62,698 nt of DNA, from assembly GCA_910587135.1 (NCBI GenBank), contig CAJULF010000012.1:1-62698 (forward strand), written 5' to 3'. The position numbers and the translations under genes were made by a program. Below are positions 16,836-23,902 of this stretch, in pieces (within the stretch, counting starts at the first letter, position 1; each line of letters begins with the position of its first letter). The stretch is from an uncultured Oscillospiraceae bacterium. Its GTDB lineage: Bacteria; Bacillota; Clostridia; Oscillospirales; Ruminococcaceae. Below the pieces are notes generated by a model. The model was given only the letters and a program-made list of their open reading frames with translations. It made no database searches and had not been told where the DNA came from.

Positions 16836-16940
16836 AAAAAACGCAGGGCATCTTGGTAAGGTGTCTTGCGCTGAATTTCCAAACCGCGGACAGAACATTA
16901 CCCTAACATCGTACAAAGCGTTATCCGTGATTCACTGTTT
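16836..16940 (-). promoter_or_regulatory. Leader with intrinsic terminator upstream of the chemoreceptor gene
   Basis: Between the promoter (16946-16974) and the start at 16780, the minus strand forms a 13-position stem (10 pairs, arms at 16842-16870, CGCAAGACACCTT / AAGATGCCCTGCG) followed by TTTTTT. Upstream, GGGTAA could pair with TTACC in the terminator loop. This is the layout of a transcription-attenuating leader, but I could not match its aptamer to a named class. Confidence 0.6.
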
Positions 16941-16945
16941 TTTAC

Positions 16946-16974
16946 ATTATACTATATTGTGGTGAAAAAGTCAA
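16946..16974 (-). promoter_or_regulatory. Sigma-A type promoter of the chemoreceptor gene
   Basis: Minus strand TTGACT (16969-16974) and TATAAT (16946-16951), spacer 17 bp. Confidence 0.8.
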
Positions 16975-17390
16975 GTCAATCGGGTAAAATATTGTATAAA
17001 AAATTACTTTTTATATATTTCTGCCGAAAAGCTCATGCTCCAAAAATACGGACATGACACCGGTAAAACGATTGTAAAAGATAATTGTGTAGGGGAATTA
17101 TTCATATATTTTTCAAATAATATATGAATACACAATAAATCAGTTCGATTCAGATTTTGCCGCCAATATCAAAATCAGGTAAATTAACATTACGCATCAT
17201 AAAACATACGAAAATTGGCTTTCTGAATGTGTTATTGCGAAATTTGCCGCAATGCACACAAAACCACAAAAAAATTACGGAAAAATTAAAAAATTTACAA
17301 TTGTTTGTCATTTTTCGTGTATAATTATAGTAGAGGACGTCCATACGGAGCGGACGCCGATATCACAACTTTTCAGGAGGTTTATGATTT

Positions 17391-18209
17391 ATGAGATACC
17401 GAAACATTGCATTGCCGATTCTTATGTCCGCAATTTTTCTTACCGCCTGCGCAAGCACACAGAACAGTTCGGAAATAAACGTTACATCGGAAGCCCCGCT
17501 TATTTCGTCAGACCCATCGGTTCCCACTGCCGAAGCGCCGGATGACAACCACGGGGAGTACGATATGTACGCAGACTTTACAAACGGGTCTTCGGAGCTT
17601 TTTGAGTGCTCCGACGGCTGGAGCAACGGAAGTATGTTCAACTGCACCTGGCGAAAGAGGAACGTTACCTTTAACGACGGAAAAATGCAGCTTATAATTG
17701 ATGTTGACAGCGCTCCCGTGTACACTCCCTACTCCGGCGGCGAATACCGTTCAAAGGGATTTTACGGCTACGGAAAGTACGAGGTATCCATGAAAGCGAT
17801 AAAGAACGACGGCGTGGTCTCCTCTTTCTTTACCTATACCGGTCCCAGCGACAACAACCCATGGGACGAGATAGATGTGGAGATTTTGGGCAAGGACACC
17901 ACAAAGGTGCAGTTCAACTATTTTACCGACGGCAAGGGAAATCATGAGTATCTTCACGATTTGGGCTTTGACGCCGCGGAAGATTTCCACACCTATGCTT
18001 TTGAGTGGCATAAGGACAAGATAGTATGGCTTGTGGACGGTGAGGAAGTCTATTCCGCAGAGGAAAATATTCCCTCAACGGAAAGCAAAATCATGATGAA
18101 CGCATGGAACGGCACAGGAGTTGACAGTTGGCTTAACGCCTTTGACGACAGCAACCTTCCCCTTACGGCAGAATACCAATGGATAGCCTTTACCGCCTTT
18201 GATGAATAG
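17391..18209 (+). CDS. GH16 family glycoside hydrolase lipoprotein (272 aa)
   Basis: The signal peptide ends in the lipobox LTAC (Cys20), so it is an anchored lipoprotein. The GH16 catalytic block WDEIDVEILGKDTTKVQFN has the ExDxE triad at about E160, D162 and E164, the pattern of lichenases (beta-1,3-1,4-glucanases) rather than agarases. It would cleave mixed-linkage or beta-1,3 glucan outside the cell. AGGAGG lies ten bases before the ATG. It is a single gene convergent with a sugar-binding lipoprotein gene, and the two probably share a polysaccharide-use theme. Confidence 0.93.
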   Translation: MRYRNIALPILMSAIFLTACASTQNSSEINVTSEAPLISSDPSVPTAEAPDDNHGEYDMYADFTNGSSELFECSDGWSNGSMFNCTWRKRNVTFNDGKMQLIIDVDSAPVYTPYSGGEYRSKGFYGYGKYEVSMKAIKNDGVVSSFFTYTGPSDNNPWDEIDVEILGKDTTKVQFNYFTDGKGNHEYLHDLGFDAAEDFHTYAFEWHKDKIVWLVDGEEVYSAEENIPSTESKIMMNAWNGTGVDSWLNAFDDSNLPLTAEYQWIAFTAFDE

Positions 18210-18226
18210 CGGAAAATTATAATCTT

Positions 18227-18251
18227 AAATCCTCCCTTACAGGGAGGATTT
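18227..18251. terminator. Hairpin A of a triplicated terminator (GH16 side)
   Basis: Perfect stem AAATCCTCCC/GGGAGGATTT, loop TTACA, 18 bp after the GH16 stop. Related to hairpins at 18463 and 18675. Confidence 0.8.
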
Positions 18252-18253
18252 AG

Positions 18254-18462
18254 CATGTATATAAAGGTTGACCAAGAGCGGATTATTTAAAAAAATTTCA
18301 AAATTTCCGCACTCACGCGCCGTTCGCTGCACTAACGCGCCGTTCGCTGCGCTCACTCCGCGCGATTGCGGAAACCGGTCGGAATTTGCTTAGCAAATTC
18401 CGACACTTTTTGAAATTTCATGCGCCGACATTGTGTTGTCAATAGGCTTTTTCTACAGGCTG
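18254..18462 (-). repeat. Family A palindromic repeat, copy A6
   Basis: Complete copy in reverse orientation, from TGTATATAAAGGTTGACC to CTTTTTCTACAGGCTG. Its first hairpin is GTCGGAATTTGC/GCAAATTCCGAC, a third arm type. It includes a short direct repeat CACTAACGCGCCGTTCGCTGC-like unit (period about 18 bp) inside the second stem. Confidence 0.92.
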
Positions 18463-18487
18463 GAGTCCTCCCCATAGAGGAGGACTC
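18463..18487. terminator. Hairpin B of the triplicated terminator
   Basis: Stem GAGTCCTCC/GGAGGACTC, loop CCATAGA, located exactly between repeats A6 and A7. Confidence 0.85.
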
Positions 18488-18675
18488 AGACTGTATATAA
18501 AGGTTGACCTAAGGCTAATTATTTAAAAAAATTTCAAAATTTCCGCACTCACGCTTCACTTCGTTTCGCTCTGCGCGACTGCGGAAACCGTACACATTTG
18601 CCTTTCGGCAAATGTGTACTTTTTGAAATTTAATGCGCCGACATTGTGTTGTCAATAGGCTTTTTCTACAGACCG
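18488..18675 (-). repeat. Family A palindromic repeat, copy A7
   Basis: Complete copy in reverse orientation from AGACTGTATATAAAGG to CTTTTTCTACAGACCG. Its first hairpin has the perfect 13-bp stem GTACACATTTGCC/GGCAAATGTGTAC. Confidence 0.92.
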
Positions 18676-18704
18676 AGTCCTCCCCATAGGGGAGGACTTC
18701 TTTT
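18675..18704 (+). terminator. Hairpin C of the triplicated terminator
   Basis: Stem GAGTCCTCCCC with GGGGAGGACTT, loop ATA, tail CTTTT. Its sequence is nearly the same as hairpin B, with the loop changed so that the stem is longer. Confidence 0.85.
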
Positions 18705-18749
18705 GGGAGGGTTACAAAAGTTTTATAACAATATTGATTGTTATCCTAA

Positions 18750-20168
18750 TTATTGTGCCGCCAAAATCGCGTTGGCGTCGTCAAGATATGACTGCACCGC
18801 GCCTCGAATGGTTTCCTTAGTCTGTGTCCAGCTTGCGCCGCTGTTATAGCCTTCCTTCATAGGATTGTTTATCATCTCCGCAACAGACTCGGTTACTGCG
18901 TTATAGAACTCAAAAACAGGGTGCTCATTGGTCATATCACGGACAAGCTCGTACATATCGTACTGCTCTTGAGTCCAGTTATACTCCTCAAACGCCTGAC
19001 GCTTTCCGATCTCCTTTGCCGCCTCGCTGTCCCTGCTTGCCATCGCGCAGTTAAGATACGCGCCTACGCCCTCGGGATTTTTCGCACCCTTGATAATCGA
19101 GAAGCCCTCTACAATAGCGGGGAGATAGTGCTCGTCGGCATGTGTACACTTGGGCATGGGAACGAACATAACGTCCTCCATATCACCAAAGTCCTGAATC
19201 ACATTATTATAAGGATAAAGAGCGTATATGCCGACGGGATAGAAAAGTGTCTTTCCGTTTGCGATGTCTGAGGGAGTTACCTGCCATGAGCGCTCCGACT
19301 TCGGAACGGGAAGGTCATTTACTTTCATATTCAACATATATTCCTGAGCACGCTCTATAAGCGGATTGTCCAGATTATGAACAATTTTTCCATCAGCCAT
19401 GCCAATATATGGATAACCGGTTGTGAGGGAGAACGCGCCCTCAAACCACCAGCCGTCAACGGCAAATTTATCCTGATCCCTGTCGCAGAACTTGATCATC
19501 ATATTCCAGAAAGTATCCCAGTTCCAGTTTCCCTGAGCAAGAAGCTCCGCGGGATCATCGAGACTGTTATCAGCGATGGTTTTCTTGTTATAGAACATTA
19601 CGCACTGTGAATCCGTGTTGAACGCTCCCACATAGTGCTTGCCGCCAAAAGCAAACTGTTCGTTAACAGCCTTCATGGGCGCCCACAGCTCGGAGTCAAG
19701 ATCAACGTAATTGTCAATCGGTTCAAACATTTTATTGATTACACCCTTGGGGAACACATCCATGTCAGCCGCGCTGAACATATCAGGTGATTCGTCCGCC
19801 GCGATAAGGGTCGCAAGTCTTGAAAAACGATCGTCCCAAGGTGTCTGTACGTACTCGATCTTTCCGCCGTACTGGGTCTGGAACATCTCCAGAGCCACAG
19901 AAAGCGGCTGTCCCTCCGCAGGGTTAAGATCCCATGAGGACAAGAATTTTACCGTGGGATTCTCCAGCTTTTCCGCGCCTATGTCGATCTCCGCGACCTT
20001 TGACGCGTCCTCCTCTTTCATGGTAGCCGGAGTGGTATTCGGTGCTGTGGTGACAGGAGCGCTGCTTACTCCGCCGCTGCTTACGGGAGCCGTATCCTCG
20101 CACGCCGTTACCGCCACCGCACACACAAGCGCAAGACCCGCCGCGATAGTCTTTTTAATAGCGTTCAT
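18750..20168 (-). CDS. Family 1 extracellular solute-binding lipoprotein (sugar ABC type), 472 aa
   Basis: Signal peptide with lipobox VTAC (Cys about 23), then a Ser/Thr/Pro linker and a family 1 binding-protein fold: KFLSSWDLNP at the start, DESPDMFSAADMDVFPKG, and ALYPYNN/EGFSIIKGAKNPEG later. Such proteins feed sugar ABC importers. No permease or ATPase gene is next to it, so it is an orphan that must work with components elsewhere. The divergent AraC gene at 20466 is the likely regulator. Start supported by AAGGA about ten bases upstream. Confidence 0.92.
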   Translation of the reverse strand: MNAIKKTIAAGLALVCAVAVTACEDTAPVSSGGVSSAPVTTAPNTTPATMKEEDASKVAEIDIGAEKLENPTVKFLSSWDLNPAEGQPLSVALEMFQTQYGGKIEYVQTPWDDRFSRLATLIAADESPDMFSAADMDVFPKGVINKMFEPIDNYVDLDSELWAPMKAVNEQFAFGGKHYVGAFNTDSQCVMFYNKKTIADNSLDDPAELLAQGNWNWDTFWNMMIKFCDRDQDKFAVDGWWFEGAFSLTTGYPYIGMADGKIVHNLDNPLIERAQEYMLNMKVNDLPVPKSERSWQVTPSDIANGKTLFYPVGIYALYPYNNVIQDFGDMEDVMFVPMPKCTHADEHYLPAIVEGFSIIKGAKNPEGVGAYLNCAMASRDSEAAKEIGKRQAFEEYNWTQEQYDMYELVRDMTNEHPVFEFYNAVTESVAEMINNPMKEGYNSGASWTQTKETIRGAVQSYLDDANAILAAQ

Positions 20169-20275
20169 ATAAAATAACCGTCCTTTCTTAAATTTTGTGG
20201 TTGCCTTATAAACTAATAATAAACGAATTTTGTCTTTTGAAGTGTAAAAAAATTATCTATTATATCAAAATTTTA

Positions 20276-20304
20276 TTGCTTTTTGTGTTGAAATATGTTA
20301 CAAT
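20276..20304 (+). promoter_or_regulatory. Probable promoter of the AraC-type gene
   Basis: TTGCTT (20276-20281) and TACAAT (20299-20304), spacer 17 bp, in the AT-rich part of the divergent intergenic region. It leaves a leader of about 155 nt. Confidence 0.55.
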
Positions 20305-20431
20305 CATTAAAAGGCATTTCAGGTCAATGACATAAACCCTCAAATTCCGCCTGCGGCAGCGCTATAAATTGCCGAGCGGAGGACATCAAATTAATCTCCC
20401 CGTCCGACGAAGGGGGAAGCAACATTACGGA

Positions 20432-20465
20432 AAGGAGCGATCCCACGCGGGAGCGTACCGGAATT
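20432..20465 (+). promoter_or_regulatory. Shine-Dalgarno separated from the AraC gene start by a GC hairpin
   Basis: AAGGAG at 20432-20437 is 28 bases from the ATG at 20466, too far for normal initiation. An imperfect hairpin, GATCCCAC/GCGGGAGC (20439-20454), fills the gap and would shorten the distance. The same layout, with a perfect hairpin, precedes the gene starting at 40903. Confidence 0.5.
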
Positions 20466-21209
20466 ATGGATATAAATCAAGCGTTATCCCACGCGGAATT
20501 TTTCAACCGCGAATACATGATGACCCATCTTCCCTACGAGAGGGAGATGGAATTTTATCAGGCTATCAAAATGGGCAATCTAAACGAGGCAATGCGCCTG
20601 TATAAGCCCGTCGGAACAGAGGGCTTCGGCAAACTGAGCGAGGACAAGCTTCGTAATTTAAAGTACCATCTTATTATAACAATAGCTTTTATCACGCGAT
20701 ACTGCATTGAAGGCGGCATGGAGATGGAAGCGGCATATAACCTCAGCGACGTTAATATACAGCGCATTGACATGTGCAAAACAGCCGAGGAGATCAACGC
20801 CATACATCTGGAATTTGTGCGCGATTATGCCAACCGTATGAAAAACATAACCAAAAAGGCGCTTTTCTCAAGACCTGTGATAATAAGCCTTGACTATATT
20901 TACAACAATCTGCATAGCAAAATTATGCTTAAGGATATTGCGGACAAGTGCGGTCTGAGCGCTCCCTATATCTCAAAGCTCTTCCACAGCGAGGTGGGCG
21001 TTACAATAGTTCAATATATCACACAGAAGCGGATTGAAGCGGCGGAAAGTCTGCTTAAGTACTCCGAATACTCCTGTCTGGAGATTTCCGACTATCTCTG
21101 CTTCAGTTCGGAGAGCCATTTTATTCATGTCTTCAAAAAATACACGAAAATAACCCCAAAGGAATACAGGGATAAATTTTTCCGTACCCGCTGGGGAGAT
21201 AAGGCGTAG
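20466..21209 (+). CDS. AraC family transcriptional regulator (247 aa)
   Basis: The C-terminal 100 residues carry the double helix-turn-helix of AraC/XylS proteins: IMLKDIADKCGLSAPYISKLFHSEVG, then YSCLEISDYLCFSSESHFIHVFKKYTKITPKEYR. The N-terminal 140 residues form a helical ligand or partner domain without a recognised cupin motif. It is divergent from the sugar-binding lipoprotein gene, so it probably controls that gene in response to a carbohydrate signal. The start lacks a close ribosome binding site (see 20432-20465). Confidence 0.9.
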   Translation: MDINQALSHAEFFNREYMMTHLPYEREMEFYQAIKMGNLNEAMRLYKPVGTEGFGKLSEDKLRNLKYHLIITIAFITRYCIEGGMEMEAAYNLSDVNIQRIDMCKTAEEINAIHLEFVRDYANRMKNITKKALFSRPVIISLDYIYNNLHSKIMLKDIADKCGLSAPYISKLFHSEVGVTIVQYITQKRIEAAESLLKYSEYSCLEISDYLCFSSESHFIHVFKKYTKITPKEYRDKFFRTRWGDKA

Positions 21210-21288
21210 CCAAAAAGAGTTAAAAATATGACAGTTATAATAAATAACTGATAAACCGAGCGGATTTTTTCTGATATTATTTACTTAC

Positions 21289-21447
21289 AGCAACACTGTA
21301 CAAAGCTCACGCCTTGCGCTTTACACGCATCTTGCTTGCATATTTTCCGTCATCTTGCGCAAGTTCTCCTTGGCGGGCGCCGAGTTTGTACAATCTGACG
21401 AAAAATCTGACGGCGCAATCTGCGCACAAGCTTTGTGCGGTGTTGCC
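21289..21447 (+). repeat. Family C (TTAA-flanked) element, copy C1
   Basis: 159 bp with inverted ends: left AGCAACACTGTACAAAGC (decayed) and right GCTTTGTGCGGTGTTGCC. It is followed by TTAA at 21448 and then family A sequence, so it sits in the same TTAA of family A as copy C2. Internal similarity to C2 is continuous but with inverted orientation. Confidence 0.88.
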
Positions 21448-21606
21448 TTAAAAAAATTTCAAAATTTCCGTTAGTCATACTCCGTTACGCTGCGCTTCAC
21501 TCCGCATGCCTAACGGAAACCGCGCGCGTTTGCGTTCGCAAACGCACGACTTTTTGAAATTTAATGCGCCGATATTGCGCGGCAAATAGGCTTTTTCTAC
21601 AGTCTG
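21448..21606 (-). repeat. Family A palindromic repeat, copy A8 (interrupted by C1)
   Basis: Reverse-orientation copy starting at the internal TTAA and ending CTTTTTCTACAGTCTG. The outer end beyond the family C insertion is decayed; only ATTATTTA remains before C1. Confidence 0.88.
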
Positions 21607-21607
21607 T

Positions 21608-21632
21608 AATCCCCGAAATAAAATCGGGGATT
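21608..21632. terminator. Hairpin between A8 and A9
   Basis: Stem AATCCCCGA/TCGGGGATT, loop AATAAAA. A near copy follows A9 at 21828. Confidence 0.75.
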
Positions 21633-21826
21633 CAGTCTGTATATAAAGGTTAATCTAAGGCTAATTATTTAAAAAAATTTCAAAATTTCCGCTAAGCATA
21701 CCCCGCTTCATTTCGTTCCGCTCCGCATGCTTAGCGGAAACCGCGCACGTTTGCGTTCGCAAACGTGCGACTTTTGAAGTTTCATGCGCCGATATTGCGC
21801 GGCAAATAGGCTTTTTCTACAGTCTG
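21633..21826 (-). repeat. Family A palindromic repeat, copy A9
   Basis: Complete reverse copy from CAGTCTGTATATAAAGG to CTTTTTCTACAGTCTG, with stems CGCACGTTTGC/GCAAACGTGCG and TTTCCGCTAAGCAT/ATGCTTAGCGGAAA. Confidence 0.92.
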
Positions 21827-21827
21827 T

Positions 21828-21852
21828 AATCTCCGAAATAAAATCGGGGATT
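21828..21852. terminator. Hairpin between A9 and A10
   Basis: AATCTCCGA/TCGGGGATT with the same AATAAAA loop as 21608-21632; one position differs and leaves a G-T type pair. Confidence 0.75.
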
Positions 21853-22032
21853 CAGTCTGTATATAAAGGTTGACCTAAGGCTAATTATTTAAAAAAATTT
21901 CAAAATTTCCGCACTCACGCTCCGCTTCACTTCGTTTCGCTCTGCGCGACTGCGGAAACCGTACACATTTGCCATTCGGCAAATGTGTACTTTTTGAAAT
22001 TTCATGTGCCGACATTGCGTGGCATATAAGCC
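21853..22032 (-). repeat. Family A palindromic repeat, copy A10
   Basis: Reverse copy from CAGTCTGTATATAAAGG; stem GTACACATTTGCC/GGCAAATGTGTAC. The far end is decayed after GACATTGCGTGGCATAT. Confidence 0.88.
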
Positions 22033-22154
22033 ATCTCTGAAAGGTGATTCTTGTACGTCTTGTATATGAGATAAACTTATCATTCTCTTACAGAAATATT
22101 ATTGCCTGCGTACATAAAAAAATCAGCCGCGAAAAATGCCAAATAATTGCTCAT

Positions 22155-22346
22155 ATTGTAGAAAAAGCCTATTTGCCGCGCAATGTCGGCGCATGAAATT
22201 TCAAAAAGTCGTGCGTTTGCGTTCGCAAACGCGCGCGGTTTCCGCTAAGCATGCGGAGCGGAACGAAGTGAAGCGGAGTATGATTAGCGGAAATTTTGAA
22301 ATTTTTTTTAATAATTAGCCCTATGTCAACCTTTATATACAGTCTG
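22155..22346 (+). repeat. Family A palindromic repeat, copy A11
   Basis: Complete forward copy from TTGTAGAAAAAGCC to TTTATATACAGTCTG. It is followed at 22349-22364 by a small hairpin ACCGCGC/GCGCGGT. Confidence 0.92.
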
Positions 22347-22348
22347 AA

Positions 22349-22364
22349 ACCGCGCCTGCGCGGT
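22349..22364. terminator. Short GC hairpin beside A11 and the kinase-like gene
   Basis: ACCGCGC/GCGCGGT with loop CT. It lies 53 bp past the kinase-like stop and may be its terminator; no strong T run. Confidence 0.45.
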
Positions 22365-22416
22365 AGTTGGAGTGACAGAACTTAAACTCTTAAAAATCTG
22401 CAATTGTTTTTGAAAA

Positions 22417-23316
22417 TCAATTTGCTTTCCACGAATCCCAAAACTGAGATATAGTTTGATAGCGTTTGCTTCTATCAGGGTTCACTGCTTTCATCAAAAC
22501 CCTATATTTGACTTCATCCAGTTGCCAACATTCAATACTGCAAGGTACAAATCGGTTCTCCCGATATCTCTTTTCAATATCTTCATTGGAAAATGAGCCA
22601 AAAAAATCAAATAAAATCGCGCCAAGCGTAAAAACATTGGTTTGTTCATCAATTTCTGCCCCTAAAATGTATTCTTCAGGAGCCTTTATCCGTTTTGTGC
22701 CCCACCATTTTTCGCCCATTGTATTCACAACAGGGCGCTTCATGAAAAGATCAACATCGCAAATAACTGTTATGCCTGTTTCAAAATCATATATAATGCT
22801 GCCATCATAAAAATCAACTGCCGTATAACCTTTCTCCGCTGCTAATTTCAAAAAAGAAAAAAGAACATCGGCTGTTTGCAGTCTCTCTTTAATCGGTAAC
22901 TCATAGAATTTTTCCTTTGGACTTTTAATTGTAGAATTTTTGGAATAATATTTTTCAAAATTCCAGTGGTCAAACAGGCAATCACCGTTTTCCCATTCGA
23001 ATACCGCAACATAAAATTGATTATATGGGTAGTGTTCTATCAATTTTGTTAAATTCGAGTGATGCAAATCTTGATATACTCCAACTGCTTTTTTCAATGC
23101 TTCAATAGATTCTTGCGGAGGTACTTCTGCAAAAACAGGATTAACGCCTGCTATTTTACAAAACACCTTTTTATCGTTATTCCGCATACCGATTCCGATA
23201 CAGCCCGAACCGGTTTCATCAAACACAGTAAATGCCGTTCCATACTTTTTTAACCACGAGAAATCGTGGTATTCATTAAGCCGAAAACTAACTTTGTCAA
23301 GTGTATTTAATATCAT
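22417..23316 (-). CDS. Serine/threonine kinase-like protein, likely degenerate (299 aa)
   Basis: The C-terminal half has a kinase-like order: VDFYDGSIIYDF where the HRDxxxxN loop would be, CDVDLF in place of DFG, then KRIKAPEEYILG matching the APE motif and TNVFTLGAILFDFF matching helix F. The catalytic Asp seems kept but the Asn is replaced, so activity is doubtful. The coding region is visibly AT-richer than its neighbours, which suggests transfer. AGGAGG precedes the ATG. It has its own promoter, operator and a short leader peptide. Confidence 0.75.
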   Translation of the reverse strand: MILNTLDKVSFRLNEYHDFSWLKKYGTAFTVFDETGSGCIGIGMRNNDKKVFCKIAGVNPVFAEVPPQESIEALKKAVGVYQDLHHSNLTKLIEHYPYNQFYVAVFEWENGDCLFDHWNFEKYYSKNSTIKSPKEKFYELPIKERLQTADVLFSFLKLAAEKGYTAVDFYDGSIIYDFETGITVICDVDLFMKRPVVNTMGEKWWGTKRIKAPEEYILGAEIDEQTNVFTLGAILFDFFGSFSNEDIEKRYRENRFVPCSIECWQLDEVKYRVLMKAVNPDRSKRYQTISQFWDSWKAN

Positions 23317-23333
23317 GTAATTCCTCCTGTTTT

Positions 23334-23359
23334 GGAGGCTTACAAAATGAGAAGCCTCC
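23334..23359 (-). promoter_or_regulatory. Hairpin upstream of the kinase-like gene
   Basis: GGAGGCTT/AAGCCTCC with a 10-base loop lies between the leader peptide frame and the gene's own AGGAGG. It could control translation or stall transcription; no T run follows. Confidence 0.45.
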
Positions 23360-23373
23360 TATTGTATGAGTTG

Positions 23374-23400
23374 TTAAATAACATCGCTTTTTTCATACAT
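23374..23400 (-). CDS. Possible 8-codon leader peptide (MYEKSDVI)
   Basis: ATG at 23400 is preceded by AGGAGATGAT and the frame ends in TAA after eight codons. It sits between the promoter (23468-23496) and the hairpin at 23334. The good ribosome binding site is the main support; a role as leader peptide is inference. Confidence 0.4.
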   Translation of the reverse strand: MYEKSDVI

Positions 23401-23433
23401 ATCATCTCCTCTTCAATTTGATATCTATATTAA

Positions 23434-23496
23434 ACACAACAAAAGTTGTGTGAATTGGTGTAAATAAATTATACTGATATTCTTTTTTGTCGTCAA
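23434..23496 (-). promoter_or_regulatory. Promoter and palindromic operator of the kinase-like gene
   Basis: Minus strand TTGACG (23491-23496), TATAAT (23468-23473), spacer 17 bp. Just downstream, ACACAAC/GTTGTGT (23434-23451, 4-base gap) is a repressor-type palindrome near the transcription start. Confidence 0.7.
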
Positions 23497-23626
23497 TTCT
23501 TCGCATCAAAAAATATACGAAACTTGTCAAAAGTTTCGGGCAAAGAAAAGAAAGGAATTCACAAAAACAACGATCTTCTGTAAAAATTGTCGTTTTCCGG
23601 TACAAGTATCCTTAACGGTTCTGGTA

Positions 23627-23660
23627 AAAGAAAAAGTGTTCGAAACCAATTTCGAACACT
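23627..23660 (-). terminator. tRNA terminator
   Basis: Minus strand stem AGTGTTCGAAA/TTTCGAACACT followed by TTTTTCTTTT, just past the tRNA-Tyr. Confidence 0.9.
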
Positions 23661-23665
23661 CAAAC

Positions 23666-23750
23666 TGGTGGGCGCGGGTGGATTCGGACCACCGAAGCGA
23701 AACGCAACAGATTTACAGTCTGCCCCCTTTGGCCACTCGGGAACACGCCC
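23666..23750 (-). tRNA. tRNA-Tyr (anticodon GTA)
   Basis: The minus strand gives GGGCGTG at the 5' end pairing with CGCGCCC before ACCA, a long variable arm of the class II type, anticodon loop ACTGTAAAT with GTA, and TPsiC loop with GGTCCGAATCC. CCA is encoded. It is second in a two-tRNA transcript. Confidence 0.96.
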
Positions 23751-23766
23751 AGATATAATCGGAAAA

Positions 23767-23842
23767 TGGAGCTGGTGGACGGACTCGAACCCCCGACCTG
23801 CTGATTACAAATCAGCTGCTCTACCAACTGAGCTACACCAGC
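23767..23842 (-). tRNA. tRNA-Thr (anticodon TGT)
   Basis: Minus strand GCTGGTG acceptor arm pairs with CACCAGC, followed by TCCA; D-loop AGCTCAGTTGGTAGAGC, anticodon loop ATTTGTAAT, T-loop GGTTCGAGTCC. CCA encoded. It is 16 bp upstream of the tRNA-Tyr. Confidence 0.96.
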
Positions 23843-23873
23843 ATTTGCTCACTTCATTTTCAATGACTAATAT

Positions 23874-23902
23874 ATTATAGCACGTTCATTTGTATTTGTC
23901 AA
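23874..23902 (-). promoter_or_regulatory. tRNA operon promoter
   Basis: Minus strand TTGACA (23897-23902) and TATAAT (23874-23879), spacer 17 bp, 30 bp before the tRNA-Thr. Confidence 0.9.

Noticed and set aside
16842..16940. Cyclic-di-GMP riboswitch before the chemoreceptor
   Set aside because: The conserved GEMM core (such as GCAAA and the ACGCAAAGCC block) is not found in the leader.
21210..22416. CRISPR array in the dense repeat region
   Set aside because: Units are about 190 bp, palindromic, in both orientations and separated by hairpins, not by unique 30-40 bp spacers; no cas genes are present.
23587..23880. 97-codon plus-strand frame across the tRNA genes
   Set aside because: It reads through the complement of tRNA-Tyr and tRNA-Thr; the tRNAs are certain.
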